NCBI RefSeq assembly: GCF_950023065.1
Contig: NC_088680.1
Coordinates: forward strand, 9,970,559-10,034,558
Length of the DNA stretch: 64,000 bases
Origin: Planococcus citri
Lineage: Eukaryota > Arthropoda > Insecta > Hemiptera > Pseudococcidae
Direction of reading: 5' to 3'
Shown here in pieces: positions 50,881-62,092 of this stretch (position 1 is its first letter; each line of letters starts with the position of its first letter). The notes under the pieces are model-generated. The model had not been told where the DNA came from. It was given only the letters and a program-made list of their open reading frames with translations, and did not search any database. The position numbers and the translations under genes were made by a program.

Positions 50881-51300
50881 GTTACTGTCTATGTATAGAC
50901 TCTTACATCCAGTATTTTAGACTTACTGACAATTTACAGTCAATAAACAGACGAATATAGTCCATATTTTTGGTTTACTGACAGTTCTTTGTCTTGAGGG
51001 ACAGAAGGCAAGAAATATCAACAGTATTATTTGCAGATGATCAAGCAGTACTAGCCAAAACAGAAGATGACCTACAGAGATCAATGTATAATTTAACAAA
51101 GACATCAGAAAAGTATGATATGAGAACAACATCAGAGAAAAAAAAACAATGGCCTTCAAAGGAAAGGAGCCAGTAAGAAGCAAGATTGTAATAAATGGAA
51201 AAATCATTCAACAGGTCAATAATTTCAAATACCTGGGAACCACGATATCATACCAGGGAGAAGTAGATGTTGGTGGAAAGATTGTAAAGTTCCTGAGAGT

Positions 51301-51637
51301 AAATAAACAAGTGCAATGTTCTCAACGAGGTCATTAAAGCTCCAACAAACATACAACGTAATGTACTACGCATCTTCCCACCTACGCAACCTACAACGCA
51401 CCTACCCCTTCCCTAAATTCTAAATACTTTGTATAATTTAACTTTCGACGTAATTTTACCTATTCTGTTTCATGTATGCACTTCGCAAATCATTCGTGTA
51501 TTATTCTTTGTCTGATGATGGTACGTTGTACCGAAACGGCCGTCGCAATCTTAACAATATACCCAGTGTTTTTCGTAAAAGTTATTCTTTATTCATTTAC
51601 TATGTCAAGCACTGAAAGTGAAAAACTCCTCTACTTA
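51301..51637 (+). mobile_element. 337-bp insertion with 11-bp target duplication, hammerhead-bearing
   Basis: TTCCTGAGAGT occurs at 51290-51300 and again at 51638-51648, flanking sequence foreign to the LINE. Removing the insert and one copy restores the frame at 'KFLRVTGLINR'. There are no terminal inverted repeats and no protein frame. The long target duplication points to target-primed (retro)insertion. With the ribozyme at 51508-51548, the best guess is a non-autonomous or fragmentary Penelope-like or related retroelement, because that class is known to carry hammerheads. Confidence 0.85.
51508..51548 (+). ncRNA. candidate hammerhead ribozyme
   Basis: All core elements occur in order. 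CTGATGA lies at 51512-51518. Stem II follows: GGTAC (51520-51524) pairs with GTACC (51528-51532) across a GTT loop, with one unpaired T before the stem. Then comes GAAA (51533-51536). Stem III is A51536-T51543 and C51537-G51542 around a GGCC loop, and C51544 sits at the cleavage position. Stem I is TTGT (51508-51511) with GCAA (51545-51548), including one U-G pair. Cleavage would fall after C51544. The very short stem III matches minimal hammerheads of retroelements; the bulged U next to stem II is the least canonical feature. Confidence 0.75.
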
Positions 51638-52131
51638 TTCCTGAGAGTCACAGGACTGATAAATAGGACCCTGAGAAGCGGTAAGGTGCGAAAAGAAACA
51701 AGATTGAAGGTGTACAGTACGTACAATACCCTAGCAATACCAATGATGACTTATGGAAGCGAGGTATGGGCACTGAAGAAATCTGATAAAAGAAGAATAA
51801 CGGCAGTAGAGATGAAGTTCATGAGGAGAACGGCAGGGGTGACTCTCAGAGACAGAGTCCCATCTGAGAAAATAACAGCAGATCTCGGAGTGAAGCCAGT
51901 CGTGAAGAAGATAAAACAGTAAGTATAGGAAAGATTGGAGAAATCATGTCAAAAGGATGGAGGAAACAAGATCACCAAAACAGGTCCTTCAATATACACC
52001 AACGGGGAAGAGAAGCAGAGGGAGACCAAGGAGGAAACTCACGGATACCTCAGGCTCATCCTCAGCAGGTTCCACACCGCAGCAGACAGGCCAACAGGCC
52101 TACCGCTTATAAGGAAACGACGACGACGACG

Positions 52132-52800
52132 ATTAGTTACGAGGATAGAGGGGAGGAGAGGAGAGGAGAGGAGAGGAGAGGAAGAGGCCACTAAAGGAGC
52201 ACCTCATCCGAACTTAAAACCAAATTCAGAATTAATTTTTCGATTTTTGGCCAATATTTTATCTGAAAATACATAAGAAAGAGAGAGCTCATTATTATAA
52301 AATTATTTTTTTACAAAACGAGTTACTTAATCGTTTTTTTGTTTTCTTATCGTCGAAACTAGCTCTCTCTTGATGCTTTTAAAACTAGGTAGAAGAGACT
52401 GCAATGCCCCAAACATATTTTGTACAATTTATTGGGGGGGGGGGTCTGAAGAGAACGAAGAAAAACCTCAAAAAAAAATAATTCCCAAATTTTAAAACGA
52501 TGAAATTATTTAATGCTCGAGGCTAGTTTTTCAACATAATAATTCCATCTCAATATATCGATGATGAATTATAAATGTTTATGTAACCTATTTCGTTCCA
52601 CTTGAAAACTGCTCAATATAGGTCATGATCATATTTTTTCCGTTCAACTACACCACACATGCCAGATATTCCAAGATAGGTCGAAAAAAATGTACATTTT
52701 CAAGTAAGCACCCTCGTATAAGACTTGATAAAAATTCTTCAATTTTTCAAACGACTGAATTTTCTCCAAGAATCTGTTTTATTTATGAATTTTGACGGAA
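52132..52800. other. (GGAGA)n simple repeat then AT-rich DNA
   Basis: A pentanucleotide GGAGA/GAGAG run at 52149-52181 immediately follows the ACG tail of the LINE. The rest is A/T-rich with G11 at 52434-52444. No gene is seen. Confidence 0.6.
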
Positions 52801-55150
52801 CTGTGGCATATTTTTGAGGTATCACCCCCCCCCCCAACGTATTTCATACTCGTACCGTTTAATCTATCATCTTCAAAAAACGAGGTCAGTTTTATTTTTC
52901 CAACATACTGAAAAGACTTGGCATCAGCTTATGAAAGCAGTTCCCAGTTTCGATAACTTTTTCGAAACGATGGGATTGTTTAAAAAAAATAGGAAAAAAA
53001 TACACACATTTTATGTAGATACCTAGCTCTTTGAACACCTTCCTAATAATAAAGCGTTGGTATTGCCCTGGGCTATTTTCCCAACTTGAAAACTCCTCAC
53101 GTAGGTATATACAACGTGTAGTTGCATATTATCTACTTTACAGTCCCCATTACCATAATATCTGTGCCACATTTATACCTATTACCTACCTACCTACCTA
53201 CTACGTGTGCGTAAAGAGCCAACTCGACGTAAAAATAGACTACAAGCTCACACCGTTGCCAGATCCTTTGAATCCTTTTCGCAATGTATCAGTACAATAA
53301 GGGTAAGGGAGATGTTTTCCCTTCTTTTTTCACAAACACTTTATAATAAACAGACTTTATTTTATTATTTTTTTTATTAGTAAATCAACTTGTTTCGGTA
53401 TTATATAGAAATAATAAGCGAAAAATTATCGATAATTCGATAATGTATTCTTAATAAGGGAATATTTTGTTGCGGGGGTGGAAACAGCGTCATTTCAGAA
53501 CCCCTCCGACCTCGTTGCTGGATACAGCGAGGTACGGTTTGGTCTAAAATAAACATAGGGTTTGCACCCCTGGCAACGAAGCGCGAATAATCCGACAGAA
53601 AATCTATTCGAATTCAATTTAAGCCGGCGACTTGAAGTGGTAAAAATTAAACGCGCAGAATTTGTAACTGGAACTTTAGTTCTATGGCACATTATTCGCG
53701 ATGGATAGGTAGGTATAGTTTCGCGAGCAGTCAATTTCCACCCACCAAGCAGTCTAACAATTAAAACAGTGAAGAGAAAAAGAGGTGATAGGGCGGTTGA
53801 CATAGAAAGAGAAGGAGAGGAGTTCATGTAGGTACATTTCCAACATTGTAATATCAATTCCTCGTGAAGAGAGAAACTGAAGCTTGACGATATTAAAAGT
53901 TATATACTTCGTCAACGCCTCTAACACCGTCATTTCTCAAGAATAAGAGTGTGGCTGAAGCTCACCAGTGGAGAGGGGGGGGGTAACTGTCTTATTTCAT
54001 GTCGAATAATTTTTACTAACGGTCGTTGCGGTGTAGTCTCGTCTGTTGCACTTGATTCGTTTTCTATAAACAATCATCATGTTTTCAACAAAGAATGGAT
54101 GAAGTGCCATTGTAGGGAGGCTGAAGGCTGGTAACCTTAATAATAAGGTCCCCATTTTAAACTCCAAACATATCCACTTGGTAATGGGTATCTATGAATG
54201 AGCCTCATTGGAATTTTTCGAACCCCTCCTCCCACCCCCTCCTTCAGAAGAGAATATCACGTGATAAAACAAAAACAAAACTTTCAATTCGATTAACTTT
54301 TTCACTCGATGATTTCACACTTCCCACGAAAAAAAAAAAAAAAAAAAAAAATGGATATCAATATCAATTTTTTGCGTTTACTTTGGAACACCAAAATCCA
54401 CACCGTGACGAATTATTACAACACGTTGCATTTGGCTCTGGCTACGCTTTCTGGTGAATTAAATTTCATACGCTGAAATTCGAGCACACTATAACACCTT
54501 CCAGGCGTAAAAATGTATTCGTACAGCGTGAACGTGAACATGAACTAGTAACATAACCGTACATAACGATATACCGAGCTGGGTTAATTTTATAAAAAAT
54601 GTCGTGTTTGTTAACTCGATGAAATATAATGAAGAATATAATGTAGAAAATTAACACTAAAAAAAATGGTTTATTATATTGTTGCTTCGGAGGAGCATTA
54701 TGATGATCTATCACTGCCACATCAGTCTGATCAGTCCATTTAAAAAAAAAAAGGATTGTAGGTACCTACTTTTTGTATTCAAGAAATAAGGTGAATTTAT
54801 TTTTGGATTTGGCATCTTGAAATTTATGAAAAAATAATTTTTTTTTTTATCAAGCATTTAATCAAAAGAGAAATGAAACTGAAATATAATTCAATATTCT
54901 ATCTGACAAATACACACCATGCTCCAATATTGCCACTTGCCATTTTCAGTTTCAGTTTCTTGAATTTGTGTTGACCAATTGGGGCCCAGACAGAGAAAGG
55001 CAGGAGAATAGAGGAGTAAAAATTGAAAAAAGAGTCAATATTTGAACTGAGCGTCTTTATAAATTCATCAGTAACAATCTATATTGTACATGAATGTTGA
55101 TATTTAAAAAAATGTTCATCAATACTGAGGGGCTTGAAAGCCTCATGTTG
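52801..55150. other. unique, partly CpG-containing DNA; no gene recognised
   Basis: Includes C11 at 52825-52835, TACC repeats near 53170-53200 and A23 at 54329-54351. Open frames of 60-120 codons show no recognised domain. Confidence 0.4.
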
Positions 55151-58150
55151 AAATGTTATTGTGGTATATGGAAAGTGGAACTTTCACTGCGAAAGTTCAA
55201 CTCTGAACTTTCATCACGAAAGTGCAACTTTGAACACTCATCATGACATTGAAACTTGGAAGTTTCATCATCAAAGTGCAACTTTCAGCTTTTATAGTGA
55301 AAATCCAACATTAAGCTTTCATGATGAAAATCCAACTGTTGGTATTCATGGTGAAAATCCAACATTGAGCTTTTGCGATGATATTCATTCACACATAGAG
55401 CTTTAATGATAGACATTTTTCACTGAGCTTTGGTTCTGAAAGTTCAAGTTTGAAGTTTTTTGTTGGATGTATTTGAAATGGAATTTCCATAATTACAAAT
55501 ATCTAGTTTTTTATGGAGAAAATTCACTTTTGAACTTTTTGGTAGACTTTTCAGTTTGAGCTTCTGTAATGAAAGTACAACTTTTGGCTGTCATTTTTGA
55601 ATTTCCACATTGAACTTTCATGCTGAAAATTCCAATTTGAGCTTTTGTGATAGAATTTTTGTTCCAAATTTTCATGGTGACGGTTCAGCTTTGAAATTTT
55701 TTAGTAAGAGTTCAAAATTTGAATATCCTCCAGCTTTATTGGAGATCAAAACTCCACTTGAAGCTTTCCCGATGGAAGTCCATGCAGCTGATGTTCTGTG
55801 ATGGAATTTCTGCTTCAAATCATTGTGAAAAAGATTCAACTTTCTAGCTTTCTTCGTGGAAAATTACTTTGTTGTCAAAGCTCAACAAGGAGCTTTCCTT
55901 GTGAAAGTTCGAATTGGTGCTTTGACTGTAAAAGTTCCACGTGGTGATATGTAGTGAAAGTTCAACTAGAACATTTTCCCGAGAAAATGCTGAACTTCGA
56001 GTCAAACCCCTCATTGATGTTCAGATTTCACCTTCAATGATGAAAGTTCATCTTTGAGCATTTGTGATAAAATGAATTCTGATATGAAGCTTTGGTGATG
56101 GAAATTTCTCATTGCACTTTTGCTGTGAAAGCTCAATTTAGAGTATTCTGGTGAAATTTCCTCATCCAGCTTTCAGGGTGAAAGTTCACAACTGGGCTTC
56201 CTGTTACTCAGGTAAAAGGTCAAATTGTGAATGCATCTCTGAGCTTTTGTGATCAAAGTTCCACTCGGATGAAATTTCCTGATGAAAGTCCAGCCAATCT
56301 TTTATTGCGAAATTTACACTCTTACCAATCTTTGTAAAAGTTGAACTTTGAGCATTCTTTACAGAAGAACAATTTAGAGCTTTCATTGCAAAGGTGCACC
56401 TTTGAACTTTCGCTGAGGAAGTGCAACATTCAACTTTTATTGAAAGGTCAACTTTGAACAGGTTGTTTAAAAAACCCAACTTGGAACTTTCACTGAGAAA
56501 GTGCAACATTGAACTTTAATTGGAAAACCTCAACATTAAACTTTTGCAGAGAAGTTCAGCTTTGAACTTTCATTGAAGAAGTTCAACCTTGAACTTTCAT
56601 TGAAGAAGTTCAACCTTGAACATTCATTAAAGAAGTTCACCCTTAAACTTTCATTGAAGAAGTTCAAACATGAACTTACATCCAGGAAGTTCAACTTTGA
56701 GATTTCATTGAAGAAGTTAAACTTTGATCATTCCTTGAAGAAGTTAAACTTTGACCATTGATTGAAGAAGTTCAACTTTGGAATTTCATTGAAGAAGTTC
56801 AACTTTGAACTTTCAATGAAGAAGTTCAACTTTGAGATTTCATTGAAGAAGTTAAACTTTGACCATTCCTTGAAGAAGTTAAACTTTGACCATTGATTGA
56901 AGAAGTTCAACTTTGGAATTTCATTGAAGAAGTTCAACTTTGAACTTTCATAGAAAAAGTTGAACTTTGATCTCAAGTTGAAAAATTTGACTTTGAGATT
57001 TCATTGAGGAAGTTCAACTTTGAACTTTCATATTCATTTGAAAAGTTTCACCTTGAACTTTCATCTAAGAAGTTCAGTTTTGAACTTTTGTCAGAAAAGT
57101 TCAACCCCAAGCATTCATTGAAAAAGTTCAACTTTGAACTTTCTTCAAAAAAGTTTGACTTTGAGCTTTCATTTGAAAAAGTGCAACTTTGAACTTTCAT
57201 TGAGAAGTTTGACTTTGAACTTTTGTTGGAAAATTTCAACATGGAACTTTCATTTAAAAAGTTCAACTCACAATTTTCATTTTAACTTTTGTCATGAAAA
57301 TGCTACTTAAAACTGTCACTGTGAAAGTTTGATTTTGAGCTTTCATTATGATAGTTCTACTCAGAGCTTTCCTTGTGATATCTCAACTTGAAGCCTTCAT
57401 TGCGATAGTCACATTTGAAACTTTCATTGCAAAAATGCAACTTTGAACTTTCATTGTGACAGTGCTGTTTTGAACTTTCATTGTGATAGTTTAATTGTGA
57501 ACTTTCATTGTGGTTTTCATTGTGAACGATCAACTTATGCTGAAAGTTAACAATTGAACCCTTTGTTTAAATTTCTGCTTTCAGCATTTGTGGTGAAAGT
57601 TCAACTTTAAGTCTTCCTGTGAATGTTAAATTCTGATATTTCATTGTGATTCTACCTTTTATGGTAAAAAAATACAACTTTGAGCATTTATGGTCAGAGT
57701 CCTTAATACACAGCTTTGAAAATTCCTCAGTGAGGTTTGACTAAGAAAGTTCAACTTTGAGCATTATTATCAAATGTTAATCTTTGAGCTTTCGCGATGA
57801 CATTTCCACACTCAGCTTTCATGATGAAATTTCACTTTCATATTCTGATGGGATTTAAAATCTCAGCGTTCACCATGAAAGCTCAATTTTCAGCTTTCAT
57901 GGTGGAAGTTCAACTTTTTTTTGAGCTTGCATGATGGAAGTTCGACTTCGAGTTTTGTTTTGAGAAAATGTCCAAATTTAGAGCTCTTTTTGGTGAAAGT
58001 TCAAATGTGGCACTCTTAGTGTATGTTCAAATCTGAGTTTTCGTTTGAGATTTTTCAGTTGAATGTTCAAGTTCTCCAGCTATGCTGTTGAAATCTCTGT
58101 TCTGTTTTCTTTTTGCGGAGGCAGTTCAATTTCGAAATCTCATGGTGAAT
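55150..58150 (+). repeat. 27-bp minisatellite with a 135-bp higher-order repeat
   Basis: The unit carries GAAGTTCAACTTTGAACTT. It is cleanest at 56560-56960, with a 27-bp period, and degenerates outward into AAAGTTCAACTTTGAGCTTT-like words spaced about 27-30 bp. Within the core, a block of five units is duplicated: 'gagatttcattg' followed by two 'gttaaactttga' units recurs at 56699 and 56834, exactly 135 bp (5 x 27) apart. Frames such as repeated 'SLKKFNFEL' (9 residues) are repeat artefacts. Confidence 0.93.
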
Positions 58151-58250
58151 GTTTAGCTGAATTTTCCATTCATTTCTTTCAAATTCCTCCTGCAAATAGC
58201 TGCAGATGAGTTCGAATAATTTCAAATTGTGCTTTCATTAAAAAAATAAA

Positions 58251-58252
58251 CA

Positions 58253-58307
<55 letters not shown>

Positions 58308-58320
58308 ATGAATAAATAAA
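58251..58320 (+). repeat. (AAAT)n microsatellite
   Basis: More than a dozen AAAT units with one interruption (AATG) near the right end. Confidence 0.95.
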
Positions 58321-58517
58321 ATAAAAATAGAAAGTCAGTAGATTGGTTGACACTGAATAGAGTAGCTGAAATTGAAATACACCACAGAAAAACCCCTAGA
58401 ATTTCAAAATTGATGTTTTTTGAATTTTTTACAAGGAACTTTTTATTAAGTAACAAGTTTTTACTTATGGATCATAGTAAGCAAATTCGACGAAAACTTC
58501 ATTTCAATAGACTTGTG

Positions 58518-58528
58518 CCCCCCCCCCC
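58518..58528 (+). repeat. C11 homopolymer
   Basis: Last of the series of C11-C12 runs on the plus strand of this window. Confidence 0.9.
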
Positions 58529-58529
58529 A

Positions 58530-61103
58530 ACTTATCTCATCACACACCCAAGAACATCTAACAAATTCTCCTCTTCGAGTATAAAATGTCAATCACGAAG
58601 AGAAGAGGTGATAAATGAGTACGATTTGTAACAAACCTCGGTACTCGTATCAAAACCACACTTCTCGAAATTCTCAATACATTCGATTTCTTCCGCGTAG
58701 TCTTGGAAAACACGCCTTTTTTCGGGGGTGAAAATTTCGCATTAAAATATTATTTAGTAACGCAAATCAGAAGAAGCAACGGTACACTAAGATATTGTGG
58801 GAGATCGGAGCTCGGAGTACAAAAAAATATACACCGAACGAAAAGCGAGCCGAAAGTTTATAAAAGATTTGCGTTCGCGATATCGAAGCATTTTGAAAAA
58901 TTCGCTCCAAGGTCTTTTTTGTTAGCGGCGCATTTAACAATGTTCAGCGATCCGATATGCGATAAACTTTTCAGCACGGTTAGCGATGTTGACGAGAATA
59001 TCGACTTGTTAAACGAGCCCCTCTCCCCTCCCCCTCTCCTGCCGTCTTCGTCATCTACACGATGAGGAAGATGATTTGAATACAATTAAAAATGTCGAAA
59101 ATGTACGTCACTCTGGATGAATAGCTACACTCATTAAATTTACCACCCAAAGTATAACATCGGTCGTCGTCGTGCGATGAAGGCGATGGAAAAAAATATA
59201 GGGCGAGGTACGAGTATGAGGGTGAAACGTCAACTCTTCGAGCAAAAGACCATCACCTTTTATCAGTATTTTTTGCTCTTGGGTCGAGTTATAATTTGTG
59301 TAAAAAGAGTTGCCCGCAACGAACAGCAATAAAATGTATGTCGGTTTGAAAAGCTCGCCGAAGATATACGAGTACCTCGCCCAGCTCCTCGCCTTGTCCA
59401 TCGAGGCCAACTTATATAAGAGGCCATCGCACAGCAAAGGAAATACACCAAAGAAGAGAGAGAGAGCGAACTTGGAAGAGAAAGTACGACACACAAAAAA
59501 AACACTCCCACGACAAAGAGGAGACGAGAAGAAAATACAGCTGTTCGTTATTATAAGTATTTCATTTCCGTTTCAGCAGTAAAATAGACCGTTATCGAGG
59601 TCCGTCGTTAAGGATCATACACAGCATACAGATTGCCCGAACAGCGGTTTTGCGAGCTCCAATCTCAGTCACATTCCGGCTATAAAATTCTCTTCAATCA
59701 ATATTTCACTAACTAAAGACGGTTTGTTATTTTACAATTTTTAAGTCCCGAATGTGCGGTTATTTCGGCTCACAGAACGTTCTCCTCCTCCACATTTTTC
59801 CACTCACACACACGATATCGTTGGCACATACAAAAAAAAAGAAAGAGAAAGGCAGAGAAGAGGGTAAGAAGAAAGCAAAAAACGAAAAACACGTCGTAAA
59901 TGTAATAGCGAATATCAAAGCATCAAAGCGATTACTTTTTTTTTTGGCTTTTTCGCTAAATATCGATATTTCGTTGGCCTTTTTTTTCGTTTTCTCGCGA
60001 CTTGGGTGTTTTTCGTACGCTTTTGCCAGAGCCAAACACCAACCCTTGTATACCGTAGTTTAGCCCGAAGCGAGTTAAATTTTACGAGCGTCGAAAAAAC
60101 TACGCGGCGCGATATTAAAAAGCGAGTGAATATTTACGAAAGTACTAATTAGGACGTGACTGTATCAACACGCCGGAGAAAAACGTTCTCAAATTAAAAC
60201 TTTATCGAGTTTGTAACAACACACAGTTCGAGCTATACAACTGCATTATTGGTTTGCCAAGAACCCTTCTTCACAACCACCCTTGCCCTGTCTAGTTTAC
60301 CTTACCAGCACCTATATATAAACCGTGTAATAGACTTTCTTCCTTTCTACATAGTTTGATTTCATGCTCTGAACGTATCTAGACGAGTAACTTAGGCATT
60401 GTACACACTGCAAAAGAAACGTGCGTGATGTTTCAGCATTGCCTATACGTACCTTTGTATGTGACACTCACGTCGAACTACTCGACTCCCTCTGACCCTT
60501 CTCTTACTCATCTTATACTATAACCCACCATAGAGAGTTTCATATTGTTTTTATTCTTTCGTGACTTCGCGTATACATTGAAACAATTTTTTTTCTCTAT
60601 TTCCAGTCTCTCTTATATGGGCGAGAATTTTTTCGACAAAATATTGCTTTTGCTGTTTTCGCGAATCATTACGAGCACGAGATACTCATTTAAAATTCGT
60701 ATGAGAGAAAATTTCCAATTTTTCCCTACGTCGTTAGAATGTAAGTATATGTGCTGCACGACGCTCTGCGATGCTATTTAAGTATAAAAGTTCATCGATT
60801 CCAATATGGAGTCTGGCGAATGGATACAGGGTGATTCGAAATGTTGGATGCTCAATAAACACGAAATTAACGTTTTTGGGAATTTCATCTCGGCTCCATT
60901 GTCTTTAAATTACCAAATTTTAAATCAGGTTTGATTTTTAGAACTTTGTATTGTCTCCAAATTACCTACTGAATTTTGAAATGAGAAGGGGAGAATATTC
61001 AAAACATAGGTTTGAAATTTTTACTGCATCATTTTTCGACTCTCACTTCCAAAATTTTGAAGAAAAAATACAGAAGACTCGCCACTTTATTGAGAGTGCA
61101 ATA
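58530..61103. other. unique CpG-containing DNA, no gene confirmed
   Basis: 58550-60790 is one of the longest low-repeat, CpG-containing intervals. The frame at 58703-59065 (120 codons, ending in Pro/Ser-rich sequence) and the 128-codon minus frame at 59108-59494 have no recognised domain. There is no clear promoter or splice evidence. A non-coding exon or conserved non-coding sequence is possible. Confidence 0.35.
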
Positions 61104-62072
61104 GGGGAAAGTCCCCTAAAAGTGCGCAGTCTCCTAATAGTGCGCAGTGCCATATCTCGCGATTGGCACCACTGAAAAAATCGTGAGTTAGTTCATTTGA
61201 AAGAGCGTGTCATGACGATTATTTTGATGTATCATACAAGCCATTTGGCTAAATTTTACGACTGCAAAGTCAAAAAATGTGAATTTTCGATTTCTGATAT
61301 AATTTTTTTTTGTGAAAAGTTAACAATTTGTATTGATCTCGTCGAATTGCAAAAATTTATGAGCTATGTTATATTATATCATTTTGTAGGGAATTTTATC
61401 CTCTTTAATATGGTTGTAAGAGTTTGAAAATTCATCAATTCGTTTTTTTGAGAATAATTTTTAAAGAAAGAGAGAATATTTTTGAACTATGGGTTCCCAA
61501 TAGTGCGCATCTTAGAAAACCTGTAAATACACTTGGGTTTTTCACTACTTGACTTTTGTTTTGATAGAATGGAGTGTTAGATACCTGTAAAAGGCTAAAG
61601 GGTATTAGTTTTCAGTGAAGAGACATTCCTAAGAGTGAAAGAATACTTGAACAATGGGCTTTCTTTCCAGAAATGAGCTCACACATAACCCCTACTCATA
61701 GTAAAACTATTTTTGCAATTTTTGTCAAGTACTCATTTTTTTATATCTGTTCTCAGTGTTCTCGTAGTAATGAAACGTATTATTGTGATTTTTGTCAAGA
61801 TTTAATTTTTTTGAAGTAAATTTACACATCGCGCACTATTAGGAACCCTACTGCGCACTTAAAGGCGCCCATGGCTCCTAATAGTGCGCATTTGACATTT
61901 TTTACATAAGGTGTGATTTCTCAGTTCGTTTTCAATGAAAAATTTTGAAACTCTGGGATTATGTAGCTGAATGATTGAGCTACAACATATCCAAAAATCA
62001 CGATCCTAGGTGACTTTGCGGCGGAGCTACAGCGATTTAGGCACTAGGTGCGCACTATTAGGGGACTTTCCC
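61104..62072. mobile_element. 969-bp TIR element with iterated TGCGCACTATTAGG sites, TA flanks
   Basis: The left end GGGGAAAGTCCCCTAAAAG(TGCGCA) at 61104-61128 mirrors the right end TGCGCACTATTAGGGGACTT(TCCC) at 62049-62072. TA lies on both sides (61102-61103 and 62073-62074). The word TGCGCACTATTAGG or its complement recurs near 61116, 61132, 61496, 61830, 61851 and 61877 as well as in the terminus. No transposase frame is present (longest about 76 codons). It is probably a non-autonomous DNA transposon whose iterated word could be the transposase-binding site. Confidence 0.82.
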
Positions 62073-62092
62073 TACATTTTGTGGAAATTTCC

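Larger units (their letters stand above)
48281..51000. mobile_element. TIR-2: 2.7-kb non-autonomous TIR element in the LINE, 2-3 bp target duplication
   Basis: The left end begins CCCTCAAGACAAAGAACTGT (48281-48301 in full), and 50980-51000 is its exact 21-bp reverse complement. Flanks are GAC on the left (48278-48280) and AC, or GAC if the last G is counted, on the right. Removing the element and that duplication restores the reverse transcriptase frame into 'DRRQEISTVLFADD'. Subterminal TTTACAGTC-type words occur at both ends. There is no transposase. The element contains two nested TIR elements, a tRNA-like module and a 93-bp tandem repeat, so its own sequence is about 1.5 kb. The short non-TA duplication leaves the superfamily open. 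Confidence 0.88.
46345..52131 (+). mobile_element. decayed non-LTR retrotransposon (endonuclease-reverse transcriptase LINE) with three nested insertions
   Basis: The LINE begins inside the end of the endonuclease ('FSDHHIV'). A linker follows ('EEEWKNIKSIVTKAAKESL'), then reverse transcriptase: 'KNAKAPGEDGIPTELY', 'VIPLFKKGD', 'GFRKGRS', 'FIDLEKAYD' (catalytic Asp, about 48002-48028), 'GVRQECPLS', the 'FADD' box at 51030-51041, 'KYLGTTIS' and the C-terminal 'YGSEVWALKK' region, with 'DWRNHVKRM' near 51940. Frameshifts are near 46735-46760, 47725 and 51145, and two TGA stops in the RT core (47808 and 47930 regions) look like CpG decay. The 3' end is a run of ACG triplets (52114-52131). Insertions at 46940-47581, 48281-51000 and 51301-51637 can each be removed with one target duplication to restore the frame. 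The clade is uncertain; the architecture resembles insect endonuclease-reverse transcriptase elements. Confidence 0.9.

Noticed and set aside
48275..51005. 5-bp ACAGA direct repeat as the target duplication of TIR-2
   Set aside because: Removing the element with one ACAGA leaves the reverse transcriptase frame shifted, whereas a 2-3 bp AC/GAC duplication restores it directly into the FADD box.
56573..57266. Repeat frames (SLKKFNFEL-type and minus-strand Asn/Phe-rich) as proteins
   Set aside because: Open on both strands over the 27-bp minisatellite. The open frames are a consequence of repeat period and composition.
58703..59065. 120-codon plus-strand frame as a host gene
   Set aside because: No family motif. 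The C-terminal Pro/Ser run comes from a CT-rich simple stretch, and an overlapping minus-strand frame is also open.
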